A stretch of 64,000 nucleotides of DNA, taken from contig JAAUZU010000040.1 of the NCBI GenBank assembly GCA_014804445.1, positions 33,756 through 97,755 on the forward strand. The letters are read 5' to 3'. This document shows, in pieces, positions 17,978-27,439 of this stretch; position 1 is the first letter of the stretch; each line of letters begins with the position of its first letter. The position numbers and the translations under genes were made by a program. The notes below the pieces were generated by a model that was not told where the DNA came from, searched no databases, and was given only the letters and a program-made list of their open reading frames with translations. This stretch comes from Lachnospiraceae bacterium (GTDB lineage: Bacteria; Bacillota; Clostridia; Lachnospirales; Lachnospiraceae).

Positions 17978-19048
17978 ATGAAAAAATTGTTATCTCTGGG
18001 GCTCTGCCTTGTTATGACCGTCTGCCTGTTTTCCGGCTGCGGCTCCTCAGACAAATATCCCAATGGAAAGGTGTATGTCTATAACTGGGGAGAATATATA
18101 GACGAAGAAACCATCAAGCTTTTTGAGAAAGAAACCGGTATCGAAGTTATTTACGATGAATTTGACACAAACGAAACCATGTATCCCAAAATTGAAGCCG
18201 GCGCTTCCAATTATGACGTTGTCTGCCCTTCTGACTATATGATTCAAAAAATGGTTGACAATGATTTGCTTGCCGAATTAAACTGGGATAACCTTCCCAA
18301 CGCCCGTGCCAATATCGGTGCAGAATATTACGAACAGTCCCTCGCCTTCGACCCGGGCAACCGCTACTCTGTTCCGTACTGCTGGGGCACTGTGGGGATT
18401 TTGTACAATACCACTATGGTAGATGAACCTGTCACAAGCTGGTCCATTCTTTGGGACGAAAAATATAAGGACAATATCTTAATGCAGGATTCTGTCCGCG
18501 ATTTGTTTATGGTTGGCTTAAAAGAACTGGGCTATTCCATGAACAGCACAAATGAAGCAGAGCTGCAGGAGGCCAAGAACCTGCTGATTACCCAGAAACC
18601 CCTTGTGCAGGCATATGTTATCGATCAGGTCCGCGATAAAATGATTGGCGACGAGGCGGCGCTTGGTGTTATCTATTCCGGAGAAGCCATTTATACGCAG
18701 CGCGAGAATCCCAATTTAGCTTATGTTATTCCCGAGGAAGGAACCAATGTCTGGATTGATAGCTGGGTGATTCCCAAAACCGCAGAAAACAAAGAAAACG
18801 CAGAGAAGTTTATTGATTTCATGTGCCGCGGTGACATTGCGCTGATGAACTTTGAATTTATTACCTATTCTACCCCAAATACGGCTGCAAGGGCATTGAT
18901 TGAGGACGACGATATCCGCAATTCTGAAATCGCCTTTCCGGATTTGTCACAGTACAACAATCTGGAGACCTTCTCCTATTTAGGCGAAGAGGCTGACGCA
19001 CTCTACAATGACCTTTGGAAGGAAATCAAATCCTACACCTCTTATTAA
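17978..19048 (+). CDS. potD: Spermidine/putrescine-binding lipoprotein
   Basis: The 356-residue extracellular polyamine receptor. The signal MKKLLSLGLCLVMTVCLFSGCGSS ends in a lipobox. The mature start VYVYNWGEYIDEETIKLFEKETG and the later YDVVCPSDYMIQKM, SVPYCWGTVGILYNT and NVWIDSWVIPKTA are PotD hallmarks. It closes the potABCD operon and is followed by a strong terminator. Confidence 0.96.
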   Translation: MKKLLSLGLCLVMTVCLFSGCGSSDKYPNGKVYVYNWGEYIDEETIKLFEKETGIEVIYDEFDTNETMYPKIEAGASNYDVVCPSDYMIQKMVDNDLLAELNWDNLPNARANIGAEYYEQSLAFDPGNRYSVPYCWGTVGILYNTTMVDEPVTSWSILWDEKYKDNILMQDSVRDLFMVGLKELGYSMNSTNEAELQEAKNLLITQKPLVQAYVIDQVRDKMIGDEAALGVIYSGEAIYTQRENPNLAYVIPEEGTNVWIDSWVIPKTAENKENAEKFIDFMCRGDIALMNFEFITYSTPNTAARALIEDDDIRNSEIAFPDLSQYNNLETFSYLGEEADALYNDLWKEIKSYTSY

Positions 19049-19094
19049 GAGGGTAAAATATGGCTCCATCGTCAAGATGATTTTATCAAAAAAT

Positions 19095-19129
19095 GCCGCA
19101 GGAACGATTCAACTCCTGCGGCGTTTTTA
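19095..19129 (+). terminator. Rho-independent terminator of potABCD
   Basis: GCCGCAGGA (19095-19103) pairs with TCCTGCGGC (19114-19122) and is followed by GTTTTTAT. It lies between potD and the convergent cheY-like gene. Confidence 0.9.
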
Positions 19130-19141
19130 TAATTTAATTCC

Positions 19142-19507
19142 TTATTTATTTTTCAATACTTCTTTGATTGCATTGATAACCTGTTCCGGCTCATAGGGCT
19201 TACAGATAAACTCCTTTGCCCCCAGCTTCAACGCATCCATCAACTTAGAAGACTGCCCTGCTGCCGTCACCATAATCACATTTGCATCTGCATCAAATTC
19301 CTTGATTTCCTTAAGACAACAGATTCCGTCCTTCTCCGGCATGGTGATATCCATCGTCACGGCATCGGGCTTAAGCTCCTTGTAAAGCTTCACGCCCTCT
19401 TCACCATTGGCAGCCTCTCCTGCTATATCATGTCCGATGCCCTCCACAATAGTGCGAAGCATCCTTCTGGACATCTTGGAATCATCTATAATCAAAATTT
19501 TTGCCAT
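19142..19507 (-). CDS. CheY-like single-domain response regulator
   Basis: A 121-residue stand-alone receiver domain. Acid pocket IIDDS (Asp8/Asp9), phosphoacceptor Asp53 in AVTMDITMPEKDG, Thr81 and Lys103 in FICKPY are all present. There is no output domain, as in CheY proteins that signal to the flagellar motor. The gene just upstream is CheX-like, so the pair may phosphorylate and dephosphorylate a common signal. No kinase is nearby. Confidence 0.9.
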   Translation of the reverse strand: MAKILIIDDSKMSRRMLRTIVEGIGHDIAGEAANGEEGVKLYKELKPDAVTMDITMPEKDGICCLKEIKEFDADANVIMVTAAGQSSKLMDALKLGAKEFICKPYEPEQVINAIKEVLKNK

Positions 19508-19519
19508 ATTTTTATCCTC

Positions 19520-20413
19520 CTATACTTGTCCCATAACAATAAAACTTGCTTTTTTTCCTCTGACACAGACCGGCACACGTAAAACAGCCGTATCCTTAAT
19601 GGAGGAAGACGTTTCAAAAAAGATAGGCGGAAGCAATTCGGAATCAATACCGCCCCTGCTCAGCGATGTAGCATACAAACCATTGACACAATTTAAAAAT
19701 TCTCCGGCAGCATCCAGCATGTCTTCCTTCTCAAGCGGCAGGCTCTCCTTGCAGTAAGCAGCCGCTATCACAGCAAGACCGCCATCTTCCTCAGCAAATC
19801 CTGTTTCCAACGCCTTATATCCCGCAACCGGTGCAGAAAAAGCGTCAATTTTCTGGAATGCAGACTCTTTCACCGACAACTCATTTTGCAACGCAGCCTT
19901 TCCTATGTATACATGCCTGTCAATGCAGCGAATCATCGTCCTGACAAGCACACCCGTAATATCCTTAAAGCACATCGCCTCCGGCGGAAGAAAAAGCGGC
20001 ACGATTCTGTCGGGCTCATCACTCCGCAAATCTTCCATATCTGATTTGGTAAAGCTGTTTTTCTGCTGAAAATCGTCCATAACTTCTTCCAAATCCTGAA
20101 GCTGCAAAAGATTTTCATCCACAAGTACCTGTGCAAATGCCAAATATGTATTTCCCTGCTTCTTTAACAGGTTGCTGATTTGTTCCTCTGTCAAATACCC
20201 TCTCTCTACTGCAATATCTCCAAAACGCTTGTCCATGGTGGCCTGAAAACGGTTTACCTCGTCAGCCTGCTCTATTGTCATCATGCCTTCTGCAACAGCT
20301 AACAGCCCCAGTTTCACCCTGACCGCATCCATTTTAGCAATTACGGTTTCCAACTGAGCCTCAGACAGCCTCCCAATTTCTACCAAGTGATTCCCCAACA
20401 AGTATTCTACCAT
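19520..20413 (-). CDS. CheX-like protein with N-terminal helical-repeat domain
   Basis: About 297 residues in two parts. Residues 1-115 contain two similar units (LGNHLVEIGRLSEAQLETVIAKM and FGDIAVERGYLTEEQISNLLKKQ) like the N-terminal domain of GspE/PilB-type ATPases. The C-terminal 170 residues resemble the CheX/CheC phosphatase fold (VLVRTMIRCIDRHVYIGKAAL, MLDAAGEFLNCVNGLYATSLSR). It probably dephosphorylates the adjacent CheY-like protein. The start at 20413 is set by AAGGAG seven nt upstream; a longer open frame to 20587 has no ribosome site. Confidence 0.75.
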   Translation of the reverse strand: MVEYLLGNHLVEIGRLSEAQLETVIAKMDAVRVKLGLLAVAEGMMTIEQADEVNRFQATMDKRFGDIAVERGYLTEEQISNLLKKQGNTYLAFAQVLVDENLLQLQDLEEVMDDFQQKNSFTKSDMEDLRSDEPDRIVPLFLPPEAMCFKDITGVLVRTMIRCIDRHVYIGKAALQNELSVKESAFQKIDAFSAPVAGYKALETGFAEEDGGLAVIAAAYCKESLPLEKEDMLDAAGEFLNCVNGLYATSLSRGGIDSELLPPIFFETSSSIKDTAVLRVPVCVRGKKASFIVMGQV

Positions 20414-20524
20414 ACCGTTCTCCTTTCTTTCCCAAACCAGTTTTATCCGGTATTGATAATGATTATAAACAATTTTCAGAAAGATTTCTACCATATTGCA
20501 CAAATTTTTCAAAAAATAAATCGT

Positions 20525-20567
20525 TTTTTGTACCGGGAGAAACAAAAATTTTCCCCCGGTACAAAAA
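20525..20567 (-). terminator. Strong terminator after the repeat protein gene
   Basis: TTTTTGTACCGGG (20525-20537) and CCCGGTACAAAAA (20555-20567) are perfect inverted repeats with A/T tracts at both ends, so it can act in either direction. Confidence 0.85.
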
Positions 20568-20606
20568 GAATCATCACCGGATAGCACAGCTATCCTGCTT
20601 TCTTAT

Positions 20607-21005
20607 TTATTTTTCTTCACAACCACAGGTATCGCCATTGTTATAATTGCTTCTAATCCATGGGGGCGGTGTCATCTCCCTGTCGCGCCCTCTGCCATTG
20701 TCGCCGTCTCTGTCACGTCCACAACCGCAGTCATTGTCCCTGTCGCGTCCTCTTCCATTGTCACCGTCTCTGTCACATCCGCAGCCATTGTCATCGTCCC
20801 TGTCGCGTCCTCTGCCATTGCCGCCGTCTCTGTCACATCCACAGCCGCAGTCATTGTCCCTGTCACGTCCTCTGCCATTGCCACCGTCTCTGTCACATCC
20901 ACAGCCATTGTCATTGTTACGACCTCTGTTACATCCACAGCCGCCATTCAAAAAACTGCCGTTGCCACCACAGAACAGAAGAAAAAGAATAATCCAATTA
21001 CACAT
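20607..21005 (-). CDS. Gly/Asp/Arg/Cys repeat protein
   Basis: A 132-residue low-complexity protein. A short hydrophobic start (MCNWIILFLLFCGGNG) is followed by about four repeats of the unit CGCDRDGGNGRGRDRDND and a polar tail ending CGCEEK. The DNA repeats in phase over 20690-20930. It resembles small Cys/Gly-rich clostridial proteins of unknown role; surface or spore location is possible but unproven. The ribosome site (GAGAATG) is weak. Because the repeat is also open on the other strand, coding strand was judged from the hydrophobic start and the downstream terminator. Confidence 0.6.
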   Translation of the reverse strand: MCNWIILFLLFCGGNGSFLNGGCGCNRGRNNDNGCGCDRDGGNGRGRDRDNDCGCGCDRDGGNGRGRDRDDDNGCGCDRDGDNGRGRDRDNDCGCGRDRDGDNGRGRDREMTPPPWIRSNYNNGDTCGCEEK

Positions 21006-21091
21006 GATACATTCTCATTTCTGAATTGATTTACTTTATCATATTCTTTTCTTTCTGATTCTGTGACTGTCTTTATGGCAATAAGCACAGC

Positions 21092-21637
21092 TTATTGCTT
21101 TTTTCCGCCTTTCAGAAACTTTCTTTTAATATAGGAAAAAGTTCTTTTCTCTCCTTTTTCCGCCAGCATACACAACAAAAACTCCAGATTTTTTCTGGTA
21201 AACTCATGCATAGGGGCAGGCTCCTTACGGCTTTGGTAATAGGCAAGGGGTGAACTGTCCGTATAGGCAGCTCCCAAATACACCTTGCACGCCGCAATGC
21301 GATCCATAACCATTTCTGCAATATAACGTCTGGGCATGGGCGCAGGTGACATGCCGCCGGGTCCTCCGTTTAGGGAATAGTCAATCCAGTACTCATAGTG
21401 ATGCTTGTTGCGCCCTTTATGATGCATCCATGCCGTAGAATATCCGACTGCCTCCCGCTCCGCATTATTGGGGCTTCTGTTTCCCTGAAAATACTTTGCC
21501 CCTACCAAAAATTCCGAGGGACTGTACTTGGACATATCGTGCAGCAGCCCCTGCCGATACAAACCCACTGCAAAGCATCCCTTGCAGACCAGCCATTTAT
21601 GATAGGTAATCGTTTTAAAATGACTTATCATTTTCAT
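21092..21637 (-). CDS. DUF5662 family protein
   Basis: A 181-residue protein with the family signature HKWLVCKGCFAVGLYRQGLLHDMSKYSPSEF and the His-rich AWMHHKGRNKHHYEYW. The HD and HH pairs suggest a metal site. Family function is unknown. It lies 28 nt downstream of the GlgX-like gene on the same strand. Confidence 0.85.
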   Translation of the reverse strand: MKMISHFKTITYHKWLVCKGCFAVGLYRQGLLHDMSKYSPSEFLVGAKYFQGNRSPNNAEREAVGYSTAWMHHKGRNKHHYEYWIDYSLNGGPGGMSPAPMPRRYIAEMVMDRIAACKVYLGAAYTDSSPLAYYQSRKEPAPMHEFTRKNLEFLLCMLAEKGEKRTFSYIKRKFLKGGKKQ

Positions 21638-21665
21638 GCTTATACCCTTTGCCTATCGTAATTTT

Positions 21666-23618
21666 TCAATCTTTCCTTCCAGTCTTCTTTTCCTTGCTGT
21701 CTTCCTTTATTTTGCCGATAAACACACATATGCTTCTTCCCGACAACACAACTCGCTGCTGTCTGCTTTCTTCGGCTTCTTCCGTCTCCCTCTCCCGCGC
21801 AGCATCGGAAGCAGCACAGGGCTCCCAATGCATACCCTTGGGCAGTTTCGGCAGAGCAAATTCATAAGGCTCCCAGTGCAGATTATATGCAACATAGAAA
21901 AAATCATCGTGGTTCATTCTGTCTTTCCTGACATACTTGCCGCAATACATAATGCCAAGCTGCCTGCTATAGCCCGCCGTATCAGGTTTCCATGGAGCCG
22001 CCCCGTGATAAGATGCGTCCGGGTACCCGCACGCCCCATAGTCCATCAGTCTTATCTCCCTGTCCTGCCTGAGCACAGGATGCGCTTTCCGGATGGCTGC
22101 CAGTTCCTTCACAAATGCAAAGATTTCTCTGTTCGATTCCAGATTTCTCCAATTCAGCCATGTAATCTCATTGTCCTGACAGTAAGGATTGTTGTTGCCG
22201 CCCTGTGAATTGCCAAATTCGTCTCCCATGAAAATGAGAGGTGTTCCCTGTGAAAAAAACAATAACAGCAGCGCATTTTTTATCTGTCTCTTCCTGAGGG
22301 TAAGCACCGCCTTTTTACGACTCTTTCCCTCCTGTCCACAGTTCCAGCTTGCATTGTAATCCGTACCGTCCCGATTGTCCTCCCCATTGCCTTCATTATG
22401 CTTTCTGTCATAAGAAACCAAGTCCATAAGCGTGAAGCCGTCATAATTGGTGAGGTAATTGATTTGCCCGCAGCATGCCGGATTGTGCCGCAGATGATAC
22501 ATCACAGCAGGCAGCATGCCCTCGTCCCCCTTTAGAAAGCGGCGCATGTCATAGCGGTACCCATCCCCATACTCAGCCAGATATCGTCTTTCATTTTCGG
22601 TCACTTTCGACGGAAAACTGTCCTGCCCCTTGTCCGGAAAGCCGTAATACCACAGCTTTGTTTTCGCCAGCGCCGGATCCTTTGCCAGCGCACCCGCAGG
22701 AATATGCTCTCCCTTCAGGTGAAAACCATCCACATGGTATTCCATTACCCAGTAGTGCAGTATTTCCGCTATTTCCCCCTCCGGCATCTCTTCCGTAAAG
22801 TAAAACTGCAAAACAGCCTCCAGCCCGTTTTTGTGCAGTGCCTTTACCATATCCTTAAACTCTGCCGCCACATCTTCCGCATAGGCATAACTGTTCTTCG
22901 GGCTGTAATAACAGCCCTTGGTATAACCCCAGTAATTCAGTTTTTTTTCGTCTTCCGACACCTTCTCCCCATCCGTGGAAGTAACGCTGTCAAAGGAAGC
23001 AATGCTATCCTTGGAAGCATTGTTATCCATGGGTAAGTAAGAAAGCTCCAGAGCTGTCCGTCTTTCCAGTTCAGCAAACTCATACACCGGCTGCAGTTCC
23101 AGCGTTGTCACGCCAAGCTCTTTCAGATAAGGGATCTTTTCCACAAGCCCCCTAAAGGTTCCCTTGGCTTTTACTTTTGAAGAGGCATGGCGGGTAAATC
23201 CCCTTACATGGAGGCAGTAGCAGAAGCTTTCCTCATAGGGAATATGGGGATTTTCGTCATCCTCCCAGTCATAATCCTGCGATATAAATTTCGCGGGTCT
23301 GGCCGCCTGCTCCCAGGACTCTTCCCTTCCGTAAATGTGATTGCCGCAAAAAGCACGCGCCCTGCTGTCAGTCACATACCTGTCCCTCTCAAAAAAGCAA
23401 TATGCGGTATTTTCCGTGGAAATACCGCTTACACGCATAAAATGTATATCTCCGACCGCATACGCAGGCGGAAACGGGATTTTTTGTTTTTCCTTCAGCG
23501 TACCCTTGTCAAACAAAACTACACCGCAGTCTGTTTCCCTGCTCACATACGAAAAATTAATGCTTTTATCTTCTATTTTCGCTCCCAAAGGAAACGGGTT
23601 CCCCTTTGTCGTCTTCAC
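21666..23618 (-). CDS. GlgX-like GH13 debranching-enzyme homologue lacking catalytic residues
   Basis: A roughly 650-residue protein aligned throughout with glycogen/isoamylase-type debranching enzymes: an N-terminal CBM48-like part (GNPFPLGAKIEDKSINFSYVS), then the GH13 barrel, with KHNEGNGEDNRDGTDYNASWNCG and QGTPLIFMGDEFGNSQGGNNN nearly canonical. Yet region II reads HVDGFHLKG where active enzymes have HVDGFRFDL, so the nucleophile Asp is Lys. The acid Glu of the AEAWD motif is absent (WYYGFPD), and CHDGF is NYDGF. It is probably a non-catalytic glycogen-binding or regulatory paralogue. I use the GTG at 23618; the ATG at 23678 would lie upstream of the -10 box. Confidence 0.8.
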   Translation of the reverse strand: MKTTKGNPFPLGAKIEDKSINFSYVSRETDCGVVLFDKGTLKEKQKIPFPPAYAVGDIHFMRVSGISTENTAYCFFERDRYVTDSRARAFCGNHIYGREESWEQAARPAKFISQDYDWEDDENPHIPYEESFCYCLHVRGFTRHASSKVKAKGTFRGLVEKIPYLKELGVTTLELQPVYEFAELERRTALELSYLPMDNNASKDSIASFDSVTSTDGEKVSEDEKKLNYWGYTKGCYYSPKNSYAYAEDVAAEFKDMVKALHKNGLEAVLQFYFTEEMPEGEIAEILHYWVMEYHVDGFHLKGEHIPAGALAKDPALAKTKLWYYGFPDKGQDSFPSKVTENERRYLAEYGDGYRYDMRRFLKGDEGMLPAVMYHLRHNPACCGQINYLTNYDGFTLMDLVSYDRKHNEGNGEDNRDGTDYNASWNCGQEGKSRKKAVLTLRKRQIKNALLLLFFSQGTPLIFMGDEFGNSQGGNNNPYCQDNEITWLNWRNLESNREIFAFVKELAAIRKAHPVLRQDREIRLMDYGACGYPDASYHGAAPWKPDTAGYSRQLGIMYCGKYVRKDRMNHDDFFYVAYNLHWEPYEFALPKLPKGMHWEPCAASDAARERETEEAEESRQQRVVLSGRSICVFIGKIKEDSKEKKTGRKD

Positions 23619-23666
23619 TTTCGATGAATTCTCCTTCTGTCTGATTCTTGCAAGTCTTATAAAAAC

Positions 23667-23675
23667 AGTATACCA
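23667..23675 (-). promoter_or_regulatory. Extended -10 promoter of the GlgX-like gene
   Basis: Minus-strand TGGTATACT is an extended -10 element about 50 nt before the GTG start. It lies inside the longer open frame, which argues against the upstream ATG. Confidence 0.5.
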
Positions 23676-23770
23676 CAAGTGTTTCTCTTGTTCTATGATT
23701 TATTGGAAAATTATTTACAGCGGACTGCCGTTTGGATTATAATAAAGAAAAACGCAAAGGAGATTAGGCT

Positions 23771-24094
23771 ATGGCTGACAATAATTTTGCAGAAGAGGAA
23801 ATGACCGTTGAACTGGAACTGGACGATGGAGAAAAGGTCTCCTGTGCGGTGATTACCATTCTGACCGTTGCAAAGAAAGACTATATCGTTCTGCTCCCTC
23901 TGGACGAAAACGGAGACAATCAGGACGGAGAGGTTTGGTTTTATGGGTATAAGGAAGACGAAAGCGATCCAAATGCCGAACCGGAACTGATCTATATTGA
24001 AGATGATGATGAATACGAAGCCGTTTCGGACGCTTTCGACGAATATCTTGACAATCAGGAATTTGACGAACTGGTGGAAGATACGGACAAATAG
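23771..24094 (+). CDS. DUF1292 domain protein
   Basis: A 107-residue acidic cytoplasmic protein of the DUF1292/YrzB family: MTVELELDDGEKVSCAVITI, DYIVLLPLDENGD and EVWFYGYKEDE are the conserved strands. Function unknown. AAAGGAGATTAGGCT precedes the ATG. Its 3' end overlaps the convergent helicase gene by 40 nt. Confidence 0.9.
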   Translation: MADNNFAEEEMTVELELDDGEKVSCAVITILTVAKKDYIVLLPLDENGDNQDGEVWFYGYKEDESDPNAEPELIYIEDDDEYEAVSDAFDEYLDNQEFDELVEDTDK

Positions 24095-25929
24095 CTCTGT
24101 AAGAGCGGCTCAATAAAGCGTGAAGGCGGCCTTGGACATTCCGTAAGATACAAAATATCCAGGGCTGTTTTTGCGCGCGTCATTCCCACGTAGAAAAGCC
24201 TGCGTTCCTCCTCTTCCGCATTTTCTATCCGGTATGCTTCGGCGCTACAAACGCCTGCTCTCTTTTTTTCATTGGCATCCGGTATGCACACATAGGTAAA
24301 TTCCAGTCCTTTGGAGGCATGCATGGTCATAAGCTGTACGCCCGCTTTGTTTTTTCCTTCCGATACGTTCTCTTCTGCCTGTCCCACAAAAGCAAGCCAC
24401 TCCCTTATGCTTGCAAACTTTTCTGCCTCTTTCTGGATATCGTCCAAAAGCTCCCTCCACTCTTCATACCTTTCCACAGACAGTCCCGCCCGTCCCCGCA
24501 GCCAGTTCTCGTATCCCATCGCCTTTCGGACAAAGCGGATAGCCAGACTGGGAGAAAAACCACCTGCTATCTGCAATTGCTTTTGCAAAAGCTTTACTGC
24601 CTCCGCCGTTTTTTCCTTTCTGCCGGCGGTGCACTCGCTCTCCATTTCGGAAAGACTGATTTTTTCCTCCCAGAGCATTTCCCTTTCTATTCCCCGCTCC
24701 GGACGGTTCATCACCTGCAAAAACAGCCCGCGTCCTCTCTCCCCTGCCGCCAGTTCCAGATATGCATTGATGTCCCTTACGGCAAAATGGTTATATTTAT
24801 TCTGCACCTGCCCTTTTACTGTATAGGGAATCCCGCTCCTCTCCAGAAAAGGAATCAAAAAACACATTTCTCTGTTCGTTCGAAACATCACGCACATTTC
24901 CCGATACGGAATCCATTCAGAAAGGCGGCGCAGCTTTGCCGTCAGGTACGAGTATTCCTCCTCTCTGTCGGCAAAGCTCTTAAGACATACCGGTTCTGCC
25001 GGCAGCGCCGCCGTATTTTTGCCCGCCGCATACATCTTTTTTGCAAATCGCTTTTTATTGGCGGATATCACGCAGTCCGCCGCCGCAATAATTTCCGTTC
25101 TGCTCCTGTAGTTTGCTTCTAAATATATTTTTTCCGCTTCTGGATAATCCTGTATAAACCGCTGCATAATGTCGGGAGAGGCGCCTCGAAAGCCGTAGAT
25201 GGACTGATCGTCGTCTCCCACCACAAATAAATTTCTATGTGGTGCGGCAAGCAGCCGCAATATTTCATACTGGATTTGGTTGCAATCCTGAAATTCATCC
25301 ACCAGTATATACAAAAAACGCCCCTGCCACTTCTCCAGAATATCCTGCCTTGCGCAGAACAAATCCCTGCATCGTACCTGCATATCGTCAAAATCCAGTT
25401 TTCCCTTTGCCATGCAGTAGCGGTTATAGGCAGCATACAGCCCATCAAACTGCTCCGGGGAAAAGTCCGGCGGCAGGGGAAGGCGCTCTTTTGCCATACC
25501 GTTTTTGTACAAGGCAAGGCATAAACGTAACTGCTCCATTCTGTCCTCTTCCGGCTCTGTTTGAAACTGCTGCTTCCATATCAAGTTTAAAATGTGGTTT
25601 TTTTCTTTCTCTGTAATCAGACAATGATCGTTCAGATGATAATGCTCTTTTAGAATGTGATAATAGACGGCGTGGAAGGTGCCGAATGTAACCGGTGCGG
25701 CTGCTCCCTGCATTTCTTTATAAAACCGCTGCTGCATCGACAACGCGGCTGCCTTTGTATATGTGATAACCAATATGGCAGAAGGCGGTATCCGGCTTTG
25801 CTCTATCAGTCTTTTTACGCGCCCCGTGATAACCGTCGTTTTGCCGCTTCCCGGTCCGGCCAGCACCATAGCCGGACCGAGTTTGTGGCAGAGCGCTCTT
25901 TTCTGCGCTTCATTTAATTGTTCGTTCAA
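24055..25929 (-). CDS. UvrD/PcrA-type ATP-dependent DNA helicase
   Basis: A 624-residue superfamily 1A helicase. It has Q-motif LNEAQKRAL, Walker A AGPGSGKTTVITGRV, motif II YILVDEFQDCN, motif III GDDDQSIYGFRGA, motif IV NYRSRTEII, motif V MTMHASKGLEFTYV and motif VI RRLFYVGMTRAK. It is shorter than PcrA (about 720), lacking the C-terminal extension, and fits the short helicases common in Clostridia. Roles in repair or replication restart are likely. It is followed upstream by gltX with a 4-nt gap. Confidence 0.93.
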   Translation of the reverse strand: MNEQLNEAQKRALCHKLGPAMVLAGPGSGKTTVITGRVKRLIEQSRIPPSAILVITYTKAAALSMQQRFYKEMQGAAAPVTFGTFHAVYYHILKEHYHLNDHCLITEKEKNHILNLIWKQQFQTEPEEDRMEQLRLCLALYKNGMAKERLPLPPDFSPEQFDGLYAAYNRYCMAKGKLDFDDMQVRCRDLFCARQDILEKWQGRFLYILVDEFQDCNQIQYEILRLLAAPHRNLFVVGDDDQSIYGFRGASPDIMQRFIQDYPEAEKIYLEANYRSRTEIIAAADCVISANKKRFAKKMYAAGKNTAALPAEPVCLKSFADREEEYSYLTAKLRRLSEWIPYREMCVMFRTNREMCFLIPFLERSGIPYTVKGQVQNKYNHFAVRDINAYLELAAGERGRGLFLQVMNRPERGIEREMLWEEKISLSEMESECTAGRKEKTAEAVKLLQKQLQIAGGFSPSLAIRFVRKAMGYENWLRGRAGLSVERYEEWRELLDDIQKEAEKFASIREWLAFVGQAEENVSEGKNKAGVQLMTMHASKGLEFTYVCIPDANEKKRAGVCSAEAYRIENAEEEERRLFYVGMTRAKTALDILYLTECPRPPSRFIEPLLQSYLSVSSTSSSNS

Positions 25930-25933
25930 TTTT

Positions 25934-27388
25934 TTACCCTTCTAACTTTTCTATCCCCTTTTTGATACGCTTTATGGACTCTTCCTTCCCCAGAATTTCC
26001 ATGATTTCCGTAGCGCCTGCAGGCGTCATCTGCTTTCCGGATACCGCCGTGCGGACAGGCCACATCACATAGCCGTTTTTGCAGCCCTTCTTTTCCACAT
26101 AGGAAAGCAGCGTCTGATACAGCGCATCATTGCTGTAATCCTCCTGCTCCTCAAGCAGGGGCAGAACCTCTTTGAGCACTTCCAGAGAGGAAGCCTCATC
26201 CGTCTTCATCTTTTTGTGTGCATACATCGCCGTATCGTATTCCGGAAGCTCGCCGAAAAAGTCCACCTGTCCCGCAATATCGGGAAATACTTCAATACGT
26301 GTCTTCACCATGGCAGCAATCTTCTTGAGGTCAAAGCCTTCCCCCAGCGCCTCCACGAGATAAGGCTCTGCCATTGCATAGAAGGCATCAAAGTCCATGG
26401 CTTTTAAATATTCGCCGTTCATCCATTTCAGCTTTACCATGTCAAATACAGCCGGCGACTTGCTGATTCTGTGGTAATCAAATTCCCGAATCAACTCGTC
26501 CAGCGTAAAGATTTCCCTGTTGTCCTCGGGGCTCCATCCCAAAAGGGCGATATAGTTTACCACAGCCTCCGTCAAAAAGCCCTGTTCCAGCAAATCCTCA
26601 AAGGAAGAATGTCCGCTTCTCTTGGACAGCTTTTTGTGGTTTTCATCGGTAATCAGCGGCAGATGTACATATACCGGAACCTCCCAGCCGAATGCCTCGT
26701 ACAACCTCGTATACTTTGGCGAAGAAGAAAGATATTCGTTGCCGCGCACCACATGCGTGATATTCATGGTGTGGTCATCCACCACATTGGCAAAATTGTA
26801 GGTGGGATAGCCGTCTGATTTTATCAGAATCATATCGTCCAGCTCGCTGTTATTGACCGTAATATCCCCGTAAAGCTCATCGTAGAATGTGGTTGTCCCT
26901 TCTGTCGGATTGTTCTGCCGGATAACAAAGGGCAGCCCCGCCGCCAGTTTCTCTTCCACCTCTTCTTTTGAGAGCGACAGGCAGTGCTTATCATAAATCA
27001 TGATTTCCTTGCCCTCCACAATCTCTGTCTTTAAGGATGCAAGCCTTTCCTTGTCACAGAAGCAGTAATATGCCTCTCCCTTGTCAATCAGCTCCTTCGC
27101 GTATTTCATGTAGATGCCGGTCTTCATGCGCTCACTCTGCACATAAGGGCCATAGCCGCCGTCCTTATCCGGTCCCTCGTCATGCTTCAAACCGGTTTTA
27201 TCCAGCGTCCGGTAGATAATCTCCGTCGCACCTTCCACAAAACGTTCCTGATCCGTGTCCTCGATGCGAAGCATAAAATCGCCGCCTGCATGCTTTGCAA
27301 TTAAAAATTCATATAATGCGGAACGCAGATTGCCCACATGCATCTTTCCTGTGGGACTCGGCGCATATCTTGTCCTTATTTTTGTCAT
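25934..27388 (-). CDS. gltX: Glutamyl-tRNA synthetase
   Basis: A 484-residue class Ib synthetase charging tRNA-Glu. The HIGH-type motif is [20 protein letters not shown] and the KMSKS-type motif KKLSKRSGH. The anticodon-binding C-terminal half is complete. Whether it is discriminating or also charges tRNA-Gln cannot be judged here. It sits between the helicase and hydrogenase genes on the same strand. Confidence 0.97.
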   Translation of the reverse strand: MTKIRTRYAPSPTGKMHVGNLRSALYEFLIAKHAGGDFMLRIEDTDQERFVEGATEIIYRTLDKTGLKHDEGPDKDGGYGPYVQSERMKTGIYMKYAKELIDKGEAYYCFCDKERLASLKTEIVEGKEIMIYDKHCLSLSKEEVEEKLAAGLPFVIRQNNPTEGTTTFYDELYGDITVNNSELDDMILIKSDGYPTYNFANVVDDHTMNITHVVRGNEYLSSSPKYTRLYEAFGWEVPVYVHLPLITDENHKKLSKRSGHSSFEDLLEQGFLTEAVVNYIALLGWSPEDNREIFTLDELIREFDYHRISKSPAVFDMVKLKWMNGEYLKAMDFDAFYAMAEPYLVEALGEGFDLKKIAAMVKTRIEVFPDIAGQVDFFGELPEYDTAMYAHKKMKTDEASSLEVLKEVLPLLEEQEDYSNDALYQTLLSYVEKKGCKNGYVMWPVRTAVSGKQMTPAGATEIMEILGKEESIKRIKKGIEKLEG

Positions 27389-27439
27389 ATTGTCCTCCCG
27401 TCCGGGCGCTTTTTGCCCTTTGTATTCTTTTCTTATTCT

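Noticed and set aside
20647..21024. Long plus-strand and second minus-strand frames over the Gly/Asp/Arg repeats
   Set aside because: Repetitive DNA opens several frames at once; only the 20607-21005 frame has a sensible start and a terminator.
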